From assembly GCF_022437945.1 (NCBI RefSeq), contig NZ_CP092535.1:1488001-1552000 (forward strand): a stretch of DNA of 64,000 nt. Reading direction: 5' to 3'. How positions within the stretch are numbered: the first letter of the stretch is position 1; the number at the start of each line of letters is the position of its first letter. Source of the DNA: Nocardioides sp. TF02-7 (GTDB lineage: Bacteria > Actinomycetota > Actinomycetes > Propionibacteriales > Nocardioidaceae). A model generated the notes under the pieces. It saw only the letters and a program-made list of their open reading frames with translations. It made no database searches and had not been told where the DNA came from. A program made the translations under genes and the position numbers. Below are positions 49,301 to 59,033 of the stretch, piece after piece.

Positions 49301-50923
49301 CGCCTCGTTGTCGCCGAACATGTTGTAGTTGTTGGGCGAGAACGTCATGTTGCCGGTCCAGAACCCGGGTCCGAGCAACGCACCCACGGCATTGGTCCCG
49401 TTCGACAGGAGGTCGGTGACGTCGTAGGTGTGGTAGGTCAGCGTCTTGGCGAACGTCGACATGCCGGGGTTCATGTAGTCGTCGCTCATCCGCTCCCCGT
49501 TGATGAACATCTCGTACGCGCCCTGCGCCGTGACGTACATGCGGGCCTTGGCGATGTCCTTGGCCGGGTCGGTGCGGAACTCCGTGCGCAGGTGCGTCTG
49601 CGCGCCGTGGCTGGGGTCGGCGTACTTCGGGCCCAGCTCCTCCGCGGAGGTCGGGTGCACCCGGATCTGGTCGCCGTCGGTCGTGATGCCCGAGCTCGGC
49701 AGCGAGGTGAAGATCCCGTAGTTCGCCGGTGTCGTGGAGTCGAAGAGCGTGCGCTTGGCGCTCTGTCCGACGTCGACCATCCGGTAGTCGGTGATCGTGA
49801 CGTCGTCGCCCACGTCGGCGACCGAGAAGCCGACCTCGTTGAGGTGGGGGAACGTGTTGTAGTTGTTGCCGGTGACGAACGAGTGCACGCCGTCGTCGTC
49901 GATCGTCGAGTTCGGCGAGACGTTGAGGTTGCGGGTGTCCGCCGGCCGGTCGGGGCTCACCGTCATCGTGTCGGCGTTGAACCCGGTCAGGTTGACGCCG
50001 TCGACGGTGTAGGTCATCGCGCTGGCGTTGCCGACGATGCGGAGGGTGTGCTCCTGGTTCTTGTTCGCCGGCGTGAACAGGTTCCGTACGGCGGCCTGCG
50101 TGCTGTCGACGAGCCGGACCGACTTGTAGGGGTGGACGTTCGGGTCGCCGTCGGCGTCGTCGGTCGCGTGGTAGCCCTTGCGGTAGATGTTGACGACACC
50201 GCCGGTGTTGTCGGCGTCGTCGGTCACCCCCGACAGGTCCAGCTCGAAGCGGATGAAGTTCTCCCCGCCCGGAGCACCGAACACGTTGCGGAACTCGCTG
50301 GTGAACCGCGGGTCGTTCGCGCCGAAGACGAAGGACACGTTGTCACCGCTGTTGATGGTGAACTTCGCGTTGATGTCGAACATCAGCGCGGAGTCCGCGT
50401 CCAGCCGCGTGTCGTCGCTGCCGATCCACTGCGCGCCGTCCCAGGCGCCGATCTTGCCGCTCATCAACCCGGTCGAGAACGTGGCGACGTCCGAGACCGA
50501 CTCCTCCTCGCGGTCGTCGACCACCGTCACGCGCCACCAGTAGTCGGTCTCCGGCCGCAACCGCTCGGCCTCGCCGGTGCTGCCGTAACGGACGTCCGTC
50601 GACTCGTCGGACGGGACCGTGCCGCTGTCCCAGACGACCTTGTCGAAGGCCCGGTCCCGGGCGACCTCGATCCGGTAGCTGTGCTGCTTCGCCCCGACGA
50701 CGTTGGAGTCCATCCGCCAGGCGAAGACGGGCCTGGCGTCGTCGATCCCCATCGGCTCGGTCAGGTGGTTGACGTCGAGGTCGACGACCGATGCCTCGGC
50801 GTCCGGTGCCGCAGCCACCGCGGCCGGCGCCGAGGCCGATGCCGGCGGCACGAACCCGGCCGTCGGCCCTACTGCCAGCGCCAAGCCCAGCACTGCCAGG
50901 CTGGACAGCTTCTTGTGTCTCAT
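46376..50923 (-). CDS. Secreted GH78 alpha-L-rhamnosidase with C-terminal Ig-like repeats
   Basis: A 1,515-residue intact protein from ATG 50923 (after AAGGGGCTC). Signal peptide (LSSLAVLGLALAVGPTAG...ASA), Fn3-like N-domain (VFAWRMDSNVVGAKQHSYRI, DYWWRVTV), an inserted jelly-roll (~150-430), then Bac_rhamnosid_N (ARMYVTAQGAYEMFINGERM, GALLGPGFWTG). The (alpha/alpha)6 catalytic domain carries DCPQRNERMGWTGDLQ near residue 838, whose Glu is the expected general acid, plus WEGAVAQAPWQLYQQYGD. The beta-sandwich C-domain (GATSMWELWNSYERGF, NSQNHFALGASQQWMYEYQL) is followed by Big_3/5-like domains and a basic tail. It removes terminal L-rhamnose from glycosides outside the cell. A LacI-type operator overlaps its promoter. 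Confidence 0.95.
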   Translation of the reverse strand: MRHKKLSSLAVLGLALAVGPTAGFVPPASASAPAAVAAAPDAEASVVDLDVNHLTEPMGIDDARPVFAWRMDSNVVGAKQHSYRIEVARDRAFDKVVWDSGTVPSDESTDVRYGSTGEAERLRPETDYWWRVTVVDDREEESVSDVATFSTGLMSGKIGAWDGAQWIGSDDTRLDADSALMFDINAKFTINSGDNVSFVFGANDPRFTSEFRNVFGAPGGENFIRFELDLSGVTDDADNTGGVVNIYRKGYHATDDADGDPNVHPYKSVRLVDSTQAAVRNLFTPANKNQEHTLRIVGNASAMTYTVDGVNLTGFNADTMTVSPDRPADTRNLNVSPNSTIDDDGVHSFVTGNNYNTFPHLNEVGFSVADVGDDVTITDYRMVDVGQSAKRTLFDSTTPANYGIFTSLPSSGITTDGDQIRVHPTSAEELGPKYADPSHGAQTHLRTEFRTDPAKDIAKARMYVTAQGAYEMFINGERMSDDYMNPGMSTFAKTLTYHTYDVTDLLSNGTNAVGALLGPGFWTGNMTFSPNNYNMFGDNEALLAKMVITYADGSTETVVTDPASWKAFTDGPNRYADNFQGVRYDASKEPSIAGWTERTYKNALLRRWTTPDVITMKPELAPDFMARQDEPVREVERLTAQRVLQTHSDDDLTWTYDMGVNMVGVPSVTIPAGTLEAGDEVYFRFGEDIYPGNSDSQNETWPGPDPRVHEPKPYSELYGPEGSYRPGVAGRVLTDTYRGALAMDTYVASAADADRDVVITPAFTFRGYRYIEITVPGRTEPLALEDVEGIVLSSIDMPEGTYEATTSDDNYTGELATQFFENVQRSQVGNFFSLPTDCPQRNERMGWTGDLQAYARSATYNSTDTQAFLRQWMVALRDAQGANGSVGTTVPIISLTGDSGNAMPQTPTWEGAVAQAPWQLYQQYGDTQVIEENFATIRKWLKGYFDQPLSEDYPGLTAGTGSHADHISMDANTGPHMVNQAMHLHFVQVSARMARVIGEDAYAEMLEQRFEQGRESFNRLYVDPQTGFTLNATPGADLVEGRTLQDSQASYATPLNLDLFSDEMTVQAGPNEGLTYRDFATKRLRELIEDPAQSNNGNGPRAGSGLFSGGQASNKPYTITTGFNGTPNILPALTKNGEVETAYKLFSSDEYTSWLYPVTLGATSMWELWNSYERGFAQGGHSAMNSQNHFALGASQQWMYEYQLGITSAGGKGYKDYVLQPVAGGEFTSVEGSMESSYGLIESAWEATEGDITSYATTVPANTTATLYLPVSEEVAEFEDVPGVSFEGMDERNGLDVATFELGAGAYEFDVDGGSVTAAVDGDYVVDEEPAEDTVSADDATGTYGRPTTVVATVEGEEPTGTVSLTDGGTELGSAEVVDGVAEIEVGRTALDAGRHDLDLAYSGDDANAAATGTVRVRIAKAATAVRAVVRPRKPKHGTRPQVAVAVTARGAIPDGLVRIQRAGKVLGKGVVNAKGKVRIRLTKQKAGVRSLRVVYVGSSNFKRSAEVVTLRVRR

Positions 50924-50936
50924 GTGAGCCCCTTGA

Positions 50937-50950
50937 TTGATTCGTTTCAA
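50937..50950. promoter_or_regulatory. LacI-type operator, rhamnosidase 1
   Basis: TTGATTCGTTTCAA, 14 bp upstream of the rhamnosidase start and just downstream of its predicted -10. It shares the central CG and TTTCA half-site with the sites at 57607, 60174 and 60492. Confidence 0.65.
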
Positions 50951-50958
50951 GTGCGAGC

Positions 50959-50987
50959 ACCGTAAGAGCGAGTGGCGGTCGTCACAA
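50959..50987 (-). promoter_or_regulatory. Predicted promoter of rhamnosidase 1
   Basis: Reading leftward: -35 TTGTGA (50982-50987), a 17-bp spacer, -10 TACGGT (50959-50964), then the operator at the expected transcription start. This layout suits repression by a LacI protein. Confidence 0.55.
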
Positions 50988-51046
50988 GAGGACTGACCGG
51001 TATCCGCCACCCGTGCGGGGACGTCGTACGACGACCGGCTGACCGG

Positions 51047-51724
51047 TCACCCGAAGTCCGGACGCACCGCCCCTGGTACGCGGATCCCGCTCTCGTAGGC
51101 CACGACGACCAGCTGCGCCCGGCTGTGGGCGCCGAGCTTGACCAGCAGCCGGCCGACGTGCGTCCGGGCGGTAGCGACAGACACCTGCAGCGTCGCGGCG
51201 ACCTGGTCGTTGGAGAGGCCTTGCCCGATCAGCCCGAGCACCTCCCGCTCGCGCGCCGTCAACGTCTCGAGCCCGGGGTAGCTGGCGTCGGGCCCGGACG
51301 GCTCGACGAGGTGGGTGATCAGCGCCCTGGTCGCCTTCGGCGAGAGGAGGCTGCCGCCGTCGTGGACGACGCGGATCGCCTCGAGGAGGGCGTCGGCATC
51401 TGCTCCCTTCCCGAGGAAGCCGCTGGCCCCCGCCCGGATGCTCCGCAGCACGTTCTCGTCCTGCTCGAAGGTCGTCAGGACCAGCACCTTGACGTCTCTG
51501 GTGCGAGGGTCCGCGACGATCCGCCGCGTCGCCTGGACCCCGTCGACCCCGGGCATCCGGACGTCCATGACGACCACGTCCGGCATCAGGTCCTGGGCGA
51601 GCCGTTCGACGCTGAGCCCGTCCGCTGCCTCGCCGACCACCTCGAACCCCGGCTCGCTCTCGATCAGGTCCCGCAGCGCCTTGCGGATCAGGTCGTGGTC
51701 GTCCGCGACGACCACTCTGATCAC
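51047..51724 (-). CDS. NarL/LuxR-type response regulator
   Basis: A 225-residue regulator from GTG 51724. Receiver: IRVVVADDHDLIRKALRDLI, phospho-Asp in DVVVMDVRMPGVDGVQATRR, VLVLTTFEQDENVLRSIRAG and ASGFLGKG. LuxR HTH: LTAREREVLGLIGQGLSNDQ and VAATLQVSVATARTHVGRLL. The start overlaps the kinase stop (GTGA). It lies between the two rhamnosidase genes, 123 bp upstream of rhamnosidase 1 on the same strand, so it may act on this locus. Confidence 0.95.
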   Translation of the reverse strand: MIRVVVADDHDLIRKALRDLIESEPGFEVVGEAADGLSVERLAQDLMPDVVVMDVRMPGVDGVQATRRIVADPRTRDVKVLVLTTFEQDENVLRSIRAGASGFLGKGADADALLEAIRVVHDGGSLLSPKATRALITHLVEPSGPDASYPGLETLTAREREVLGLIGQGLSNDQVAATLQVSVATARTHVGRLLVKLGAHSRAQLVVVAYESGIRVPGAVRPDFG

Positions 51725-52870
51725 CCGGCACCTCCGACGGGGGCGGAGACGCCGAGCACGAAGTCGCCGCTTTCGCGTCCGAACCACACGTCGCCGCCGA
51801 CCTCGTCGACGCGTTCCCGCACCCCGCGCAGCCCCCCAGCCGCTCCGGACCTCGGCGGGGCCGTCCGCCGACCTGTTGCGGACGGTCATCGTGACCGTCC
51901 GGTCGGACACGTCGAGCGCGACCCTGACCGGCGCGCCCCCGCCGTGCTTGAGCCCGTTGGTCAGCCCTTCGAGCGCGGCGCGCCGCACGACCTTGGCGAC
52001 GGGGGTGGTGACGGTCGAGAGGTCACCGCTGCGGGTGAGGACGACGTCGAGCCCGTGGCCACGGAACTCCGCAACGAGGTCGCTCAGGTCGAGACCGTCC
52101 GCACCGGACCGCCCGGGGGCGTCCCCTGCCCTGAGGTCGGCGAGCAGCTGGTCGATGTCGGCCAGCGCCGCCGTGGCGGCGTCGTCGATCTCCTGCAGTG
52201 CCTGCCGCCCTGCCGGCGAGATGTCCGCGTCGGTGCGGAGCGAGACCGCGGCGCGCAGGTGGATGATCGCCATCCGGTGCGCGACCACGTCGTGGACCTC
52301 GCGCGCGGTGCGGAGCCGGTCGTCGGCGATCCGCGACGCCGCCTCGGACTCCCGGGAGCGCTCCGCGCTCTCCGCCCGCTCGCGCAGGGCGACGAGGAGC
52401 TGCTCCCGCAGCCGGGTGACCTGGCCGAACGCCAGGGCTACCAGCGCGCCTCCCGCGACCAGCGTCGTGCCGAAGGCGAGCCAACGCCAGTCCTTCTCGG
52501 CGGTCTCGGCGACGACCACCGCGCCCATCGTGGGCAGAACCCACGTGAGCGCTCGTCCGATCGGGTGCCGCACCGAGAAGAAGTAGATCGCCACCCACGC
52601 GGCGAAGTGGTAGCCGAACCCCTGCAGGGCCAGGAGCGAGGCCGCCAGGTCGCAGCCGGTGCACAGGAGGAGAGCCGCCAGCGGGCTCCGGTGCCGCAGC
52701 AGCAGACCGGCCGACGTCAGCGACGCCACGACGACGTCGGCCCAGGTGACCGGGTCGACGTCCGGTCCGACGAAATTGATCCACCACACGGCGGCGACGA
52801 GGCCGACGCTCGGCGCTGCCGACAGCCACCGGGCGGCCGTGTCCTTCGCCGGCTCGGTCGCGTCCACCAC
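51721..52870 (-). CDS. NarL-class sensor histidine kinase
   Basis: About 382 residues, start taken as GTG 52870. Five or so TM helices (PSVGLVAAVWWINFVGPD, LAALLLCTGCDLAASLLAL, YHFAAWVAIYFFSV, LTWVLPTMGAVVVAE, LAFGTTLVAGGALVALAFG), a coiled linker, HisKA_3 with the phospho-His in LRTAREVHDVVAHRMAIIHL, and an HATPase (AALEGLTNGLKHGGG, GWGLRGVRERVDEVGGDVWF). One frame correction: an extra C in the C6 run 51832-51837. Coupled to the downstream response regulator. Signal unknown. Confidence 0.92.
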
Positions 52871-53066
52871 GGCTCCATGATGACAGCAGCAGACGCGCGG
52901 GCGGACGGCCTCGATCCCCCGCGAGCGAGCCCCGTCCCGCACCACCGCCGGCGTACGTCGAACGACGTACGCCGATGCACGTCACTCGCACGATGTGCTC
53001 GCCGGTGGCGCTGGCGATGCTGTGGCCGACGTGCAGGGACACAGCAGCGCGGGAGGCCCTTCCCCC

Positions 53067-53279
53067 ATGATCACGCGACGCCGCGAGGACGACCTCGCCG
53101 ACCTCGACCTCCAGATCCTGCGCTCCCTGTCCGAGGGGCGACGCAGCGAGACCGTCGCGTCCGATCTCGGCATCTCGGTACGCACCGTGGAGCGGAGGAT
53201 CTCCGCGATCCGGGCCCAGCTCGGCGCCGCGAGCACCATCGCCGCGGTCGTCGTCGCTGTGCGACGGGGTCTCATCTGA
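53067..53279 (+). CDS. Orphan LuxR-type HTH protein (70 residues)
   Basis: ATG 53067 after GGGAGG. The protein is little more than a GerE/LuxR HTH: LQILRSLSEGRRSETVASDL, GISVRTVERRISAIRAQLGA, STIAAVVVAVRRGLI. There is no receiver or sensor domain. Its closest visible relative in the window is the 74-residue protein at 60245-60469 (shared RTVxRR, I-x4-V-x-AVRR-x2-I). A longer start at about 52995 is possible but less likely. It is followed by a large stem-loop. Confidence 0.75.
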   Translation: MITRRREDDLADLDLQILRSLSEGRRSETVASDLGISVRTVERRISAIRAQLGAASTIAAVVVAVRRGLI

Positions 53280-53331
53280 GTGGTGACGCATGCCTTCTCG
53301 ATGTGCGGGGCAGCGGGGTCGCCACAGCCGA

Positions 53332-53427
53332 CGCAGATTCATCAAGGTATGCAGACGAACCCGCGCTCCCCACGGCGGGCACGCCGTGGGAAGCGACGAT
53401 CCGGCGACATACCTTGATGAATCTGCG
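53332..53427. repeat. Long nested stem-loop
   Basis: Perfect 20-bp outer arms CGCAGATTCATCAAGGTATG (53332-53351) and complement (53408-53427) enclose an inner hairpin CCCACGGCG-GGCA-CGCCGTGGG (53369-53390). It begins 52 bp after the orphan HTH stop. The outer arm is markedly less G+C-rich than its surroundings. Confidence 0.85.
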
Positions 53428-53473
53428 CCTGCCGTGACCCACCGCGTCTCCGCCGCACCGCCGACAGACGCCA

Positions 53474-53503
53474 GCGGCCCCGGAGCTTCCGCTCCGGGGC
53501 CGC
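53474..53503. terminator. Terminator hairpin of rhamnosidase 2
   Basis: Perfect 13-bp arms GCGGCCCCGGAGC (53474-53486) and GCTCCGGGGCCGC (53491-53503) with a TTCC loop, 23 bp beyond the rhamnosidase 2 stop. Confidence 0.8.
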
Positions 53504-53525
53504 CGTCGTGCCGCTCAGTCGGTGG

Positions 53526-56500
53526 TCAGCGCACCACCCTCACTCGCGCTACGTCGGCCGAGCGCCCGAAGGCCTTCGTCCCGACGTACACCACGCGCAC
53601 GCGGTGGTTGCCGACCGGCAGCCGCAGCCGGACCTGCGCCCGGCCGTCGGTGAGCTTGGCGCGGCGGCGCACCGTGCCGTCCACCCGCACCTCGACCCGG
53701 CCGGCCGGCGTCACCCCGGGTGCAGTGACCCGCACCGCGACCGCGAACGGCTTCCGGGCCGCAGTCCGGGCCGGCGCCTTCACCCTGGTGGTCGTCGTGG
53801 CGGCGACGACCGGTCCGACGGGCTCGGAGGTGGCGATGCCCGGCGGGGCGTCACCGTCCGTCGCGGTCACCGTGACGGTGAGCTGGTGTCCGACGTCCCG
53901 GGCCGTGGGCCGGTACGTCGGCCCGGTCGCGGCCGCGATCGGCGTGCCGTCGCGGTTCCACTGGTAGTCGAACTCCAGCCCGTCGGCGTCCCACTCGCCC
54001 GGGTCCGCCGTCAGCGTCCGGCCGACGGCCGCCGTGCCGCGCACGGTCGGCGGGGCCGTGTTCGCCGGTGCCTCGCCCTCGCTCGGGACGCCGGTGGCGC
54101 GCTCGAGCTCGTCGCGGAGCGCCTCGCCCAGCTCGGCGAGGTCGGTGCGGACGTAGCGCGGCACGTCGTCGCCGAGCTCGTCGACCGCAGCCAGGTACGC
54201 CTCCGTCGACTCCAGGGCCTGGTCGACCCAGCCGTCGGTGGCGTACTCCATCGCGGCCACCACGTGGTTGCGCAGCGCCGCGGCCGCGTCGGAGCCCAAC
54301 GCCCCGTTGTCCTCGTAGGAGCCGACCTGCTCCAGGACGTCCTCGTAGGAGACCCGGGCGGAGGTGAACTCGAACGAGCCGGCGCCGACGCTGTAGACGG
54401 CGTGGTCGCCGTCGACCCGCTCGAACGTCGCGCGCGTCGGGGTGGTCAGCGCCCGGCGTCCCTCGGTGGGCACCCAGACCTCGGCGGTGGTGCCCGCCGG
54501 GACCTCGACCGACATCGTGAACCGGCGGTCGGTCTTCTCCCAGTGCACCGTGGCGGTGCCGTTGGGCAGGAGGCGGCTGGTCTCGGCGTACCGGAGGTTG
54601 CCCACCGGCTGCGGCTTGAAGACCAGCTTGTCGCCGCCGACCGCGTCCGCGGCCTCCTTCAGGCCCGCGACGCCGCCCTGGAACCACTCCTCGATCTGCA
54701 CGAGGATCATGTGGTTGCTCGAGCTGCCTCGGTCCCAGCGCTCCCCGATGGTCGTGAAGCCTTCGGGGTTGCGGGGGGTCGACTCCAGGAAGTGGCCATA
54801 GCTCGGGTAGCTGTCCTGCTGGACGAGGTCCCACAGCACGTCCGCCCGGTCGGCGTCGCGGAGCACCCGCACGACCGGAGCGAGGCCGATGTGGCCCGCC
54901 TGGATGTGCGGCCCGCCCTCACCCGCCGGGTCGAACCCGTAGATGTGGTCGACCAGGTGGTCGAGCACCGCGTCGCGGTGCTCGGCAGGCACCAGGTCGG
55001 CGTCGAGCGCGAACGCCTGCGCGGCCTGGGTTGCTCCGGCCTCCGTCTCGCCGTCCGGGCTGTAGTAGCCGCCCTCCTCGTTGAGGAAGTGCTCGTTGAA
55101 GGCGATCCGGATGTCGTCGGCGAGGCGTCGGTACTCCCGCGCCGCGGCCGGGCGACCGGTCAGTCCTGCCATCTCGGCCATGTGGTGGATCGTGAGGTAG
55201 TAGCCCCACGTGCCGGTGATGCGGCCGTCGGTGTTGTCGACCGACACCCAGTCCGACAGGGCGGCGTTGACGATGTGCTCGTCCTCACCGGTCCCGGCCT
55301 TCTCGCGGCGGATGTAGTCCACGAAGTCGACCATGTTGTCCCAGTAGCGGTCCATGGTCTCGACGTCGCCGTAGTGCTTGTAGAGGAACCACGGCACGAG
55401 GACGATCCCGTTGCCCCAGTTGATCTCGTCGCCGAAGCGGCCCGTGTAGCCCCAGTCGTGCACGGGGGTCTTGAGCGCGACGTTGCCGAACATCGGGGTG
55501 TCGGCCCGCGACTGTCCCTCCACCAGGTGGTGCATCGCGGTCCGCAGGTAGGCCCGCAGGTCGAAGTTGGACAGCAGCCCGCCCATCGGCGCCGTGTAGT
55601 CGGCAGGGTACGACTGCTTCTCCCGCCCCGGGCAGTCGGTGAACGTCGACATCATGTTCGAGGTGAACGAGTACCGGATCATCCGGTGGATGCGGTTCAT
55701 CCGCGCGTTCGAGGTGCGGAAGGCACCCGTCACGTGCGGGATGTCGGCGTGGATCTCGTGACCGGTGACGAGCGAGGCGTCGGGGGTGTAGCCCTCGGGG
55801 AGGCCGGTGACCTGGACGTACTGCATGCCGAAGTAGTTGAACTTCGGCTTCCAGGTCTCACCACCCTCGGCACCGCGCGCGATGTAGGAGTTGAACAGGT
55901 CGGTGCCACGACCGCCCGGTCCGAGCGACGACTGGTCGACGGTGCCGTCAGGCCTGAGGCCCTCGGCGGGGAACATCTTCACGAGGGTGCCCGCGGGGAC
56001 CTCGGGGAGGTGGAGCTCCGGCCACCCGGCGAAGTTCTGCCCGAAGTCGAAGACCCAGGTGCCGGGAGCCGGGTTGGTGACCGCCTCCGGCTCGAAGGTC
56101 TGCATCTCGCGCATCACCTCGGCCTCCCGGGACACCAGCCTCGTCGCCAGGTTCGGCGGCGGCGCGATGCCGGCCGCGGTCCAGTCCATCGCCGACCCGT
56201 CGCGGCGCTTGGCCTCCGCCGTCAGGTCCGCGCCCGGCTCGTTCCACCCGGCCTGCTCGCGGAGCGCGTCGTAGTCCTCCCCCGGCGTACCACGCGGTCG
56301 TGGTGGTGGGGCCGGACGCGACGCGCCACTCGCGGTCGCTGACGATCGCCTCGGACGTGCCGTCGGTGTAGTCGAGCTCGATCCGCGCGATCATCCGCGG
56401 CGTCACCGCGGCACCCGCACTCGGGTCGCTCGCCGCGATGTTGTTGCCCGAGCCGGTGACCAGCGCCCCTGCGGCGTGGTCGGCGTCGAGGGCCGGCTCG

Positions 56501-57553
56501 AAGGAGATCCCCGTCCCGTCGGCGCCGGCGGTTCCGATCTCGGTGATCACCCGCGACTCGAGGCGGCCACCGCCGTCACCGGTGTCGATGTTGATCGTGC
56601 CGCCGACGTGGTAGTTGCTGACGTCGCTGACCCGGACGGTCGTGGCGCCGGCGGCGACGTCGGCAGCGAGGGTGCCGCTGCCCTTGAGCTGGCTCTGCCA
56701 CCACGCGTACGGCGACGTGCGGCCGACCGCCGGGTTGTGGACCGACCGGCGGACGTACGCCGTGCCGGTGCCGAGCTCGACGCCGACGGTGTTGTCGCCG
56801 GCCTCGAGCACCTCGTCGATGTCGTAGGTGCGGTACTCGGTCGACAGCTGGTAGTTGGTGTTGCCGGGCGCCAGCACCTCGTCGGTGATCTCCTCACCGT
56901 TCACGGTCGCGTGGTGCAGGCCGACCCCGGAGAGGTAGAGGCGCGCGTCGGCGAGCTCCCTTGCCGTCGGGCACCTCGAAGGCCCGCGCGAAGATCGGCA
57001 GCGGGTCGGCCTCGGTGCGGCCGGGCTGGTCGATCCACTGCGCGTCGCCCCAGTCGTCCTGGTCGAGCAGCCCGACGGTGAACGTCGACGGCTCGCTCCA
57101 GGCGCTGATCTGCTGCGTCGCGTCCCACACGCGGACCCGCCAGACGACGGCGGCGCGGGAGTCCAGCTCGACCCCGAGCTCGGCCTGGTTCGCCGACCGG
57201 CGGACCCGACCGCTGTCCCAGATCAGGTCGCCCGCCTCGAGCGCGTCCACCGAGGATGCAGCCTCGATCTCGTAGGCGGTCTGCTCGTCGAGCGGGCAGG
57301 CGCCAGGAACGGAGGCGTCGTAGCAGGCGTTCGCCCCGTCGCTGTCCCCGGTCATCCGCCACGACAGCGTCGGGGTGGCGTCCCCCGATGTCGAGCGGCT
57401 CGTCGTACCTGCCGTTGACGCTCAGGTCGACGACCTCGACCTCGAACGTCGGGTCGGGCGCGGCCGCCGCCGGCGGCGCTCCTCCCCTGGTGTTGCAAGC
57501 AGGGCAAGGACCAGGCCGAGCCCGGTGCCTGCCCGCACGGTGTTTCGTCCCAC
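53526..57553 (-). CDS. Secreted GH78 alpha-L-rhamnosidase (second)
   Basis: About 1,340 residues from GTG 57553 (after GAGGAGCGATC). Signal peptide (VRAGTGLGLVLALLATPG), Fn3-like domain (AAVVWRVRVWDATQQISAWS), Bac_rhamnosid_N (LYLSGVGLHHATVNGEEITD), a large insert (~260-330), Bac_rhamnosid (TWVFDFGQNFAGWPELHLPE) and a catalytic domain with FTDCPGREKQSYPADYTAPM near residue 638, which keeps the Glu but not the GW of the usual motif. Also GRITGTWGYYLTIHHMAEMA and ERWDRGSSSNHMILVQIEEW. An Ig-like basic C-terminus resembles that of rhamnosidase 1. Four frame corrections: about 57483-57486 (one missing base), 57382-57386, 56958-56960 and 56279-56283 (one extra each). Confidence 0.92.
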
Positions 57554-57606
57554 GATCGCTCCTCGGACTCTGGATCGGCGCGCTGTGACGACAGCCACAG
57601 GCGTGG

Positions 57607-57620
57607 TTGAACCGTTTCAC
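57607..57620. promoter_or_regulatory. LacI-type operator, rhamnosidase 2
   Basis: TTGAACCGTTTCAC, 54 bp upstream of the rhamnosidase 2 start. Near-palindromic around CG. A weaker relative, GTGGAGCGTTTCAG, overlaps the MFS stop codon at about 57766-57779. Confidence 0.7.
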
Positions 57621-57775
57621 AAGGATCGGGAGGCACGCCACCTTCGTTGGGGAGGTGACCGAAATCGGCCACGCCGGGAGCGGTACGCCGCCTCCAGCCG
57701 CGGGAGTCACACGCCAACGGCTCCTGTCGCAGAAGGCCCGGGCCGGCGGCCGACCGGGGCAGTTTGTGGAGCGTT

Positions 57776-58993
57776 TCAGCGCCGCTGCACGAGGGCGCCG
57801 ATCGCCATCGCGGTCGCTGCGCAGGCCGCGAGCACCCAGAACAGGCCGGCCGGGCTCCAGGACATGAGGGAGGGCGTGACCAGGGCGAAGAGCGCTGCCG
57901 CCGCCCTTGCGGCGGCGATGGTGGCGCCCTGGAAGGTGGCCCGGAGGTCGGGTCGCACGGACTCCTGCGCCCACACCTTGTAGAGCCCCTCCCCCGCGTA
58001 GGGGTAGGCGAGGCTGTAGGCGACGAGCGCGGCGACGACGAGCCCCAACGACCCCGCCCCGGATGCGGCGACCAGCACCTGGGCCCCCACCAGCAGGGCC
58101 CCGGCCGCGGGGTAGACGCGCCGGCGCCACCGGGTGTCGGCGATGGCGCTGAACACGACCGTGCCGGCGAGGCCGAGCAGCGTCACGGCGAACGAGATGA
58201 CGGTGGCACCGGTCTGCGTCGCGCCGCCCTCGACGACGAGGAAGTAGGTGCGGAAGCTGCCGAACGTGTTGGCGACCAGGGTGTAGACGACGTAGAAGGC
58301 CGCGATCAGCAGGAGCCGCCGGCTGAGGCCGGAGCGGCCGCCGGCCGCCGGCGGCGCCGGCCCGCTGTCCAGCCTCTCGCTCCGCGGGGCCGCCAGCACG
58401 GCGCGCCGCCTGGCCACGAGGGTTCCCAGCGCGCCGAGGGCGAGCACGACGAACGCGGCTCTCGCACCGGCCAGGCCGGCCGGGGACGCCACCACGGCCA
58501 TCGCGGTCGCGGTCACGATGCCGACGGTCCAGAGGACGTGGGTGAGCGCGACCATCCGGCCGCGCACCTCGGCGGGCGTCCGCTCCGCGACCAGCGCGAT
58601 GGAGGCCGGGAGGTCAGCACCGGACGCGGCTCCGAGCACGACCACGCCGGCCACCAGCTGCTCCAGCGTCTGGGCGGCAGCCACCCACGCCGCCCCGACG
58701 GCGTACAGGCCCACGGTGGCCGAGAAGACCCGGCGCCGACCGAGCCGGTCGGCGAGTCGCCCACCGAGCAGGGCCCCGGCGGCGATCGACAGGGTCATCG
58801 ACGAGCTGACGAGGCCCACGCTCCAGTCGTCGAGCCCCAGGTGCGACCTCCACAGCGGCAGTGCGGAGCCGACGGAGACGATCGCCGCGCTGTCGAGCAG
58901 TGAGGCCATCCCCGCGACCAGGGCGAGCCGCGTCGTACGCCGTGCGGCCCCGGCGTCGGCGACGACCGGCGGGGCCCCGGCGCCGGCGCTCAC
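57776..58993 (-). CDS. MFS transporter
   Basis: About 405 residues with twelve predicted TM helices, start taken as GTG 58993. Seen: LALVAGMASLLDSAAIVSVG, LGLDDWSVGLVSSSMTLSIA, AGALLGGRLADRLGRRRVFS (the MFS loop G-x3-D-R-x-G-R-R), YVVYTLVANTFGSFRTYFLV and AYSLAYPYAGEGLYKVWAQE. An inner-membrane sugar or glycoside carrier is inferred from its place between the LacI regulator and rhamnosidase 2, all leftward and 40-220 bp apart. It is intact. Confidence 0.92.
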   Translation of the reverse strand: MSAGAGAPPVVADAGAARRTTRLALVAGMASLLDSAAIVSVGSALPLWRSHLGLDDWSVGLVSSSMTLSIAAGALLGGRLADRLGRRRVFSATVGLYAVGAAWVAAAQTLEQLVAGVVVLGAASGADLPASIALVAERTPAEVRGRMVALTHVLWTVGIVTATAMAVVASPAGLAGARAAFVVLALGALGTLVARRRAVLAAPRSERLDSGPAPPAAGGRSGLSRRLLLIAAFYVVYTLVANTFGSFRTYFLVVEGGATQTGATVISFAVTLLGLAGTVVFSAIADTRWRRRVYPAAGALLVGAQVLVAASGAGSLGLVVAALVAYSLAYPYAGEGLYKVWAQESVRPDLRATFQGATIAAARAAAALFALVTPSLMSWSPAGLFWVLAACAATAMAIGALVQRR

Positions 58994-59033
58994 CGGGACC
59001 GACGACGGGGCAGGTCGTGCCCTGCAGGGCGGA

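Noticed and set aside
46613..50965. A 1,450-codon open frame on the + strand
   Set aside because: It is the antisense shadow of the alpha-L-rhamnosidase gene. High G+C leaves long open frames opposite real genes; it has no family motifs and no ribosome site.
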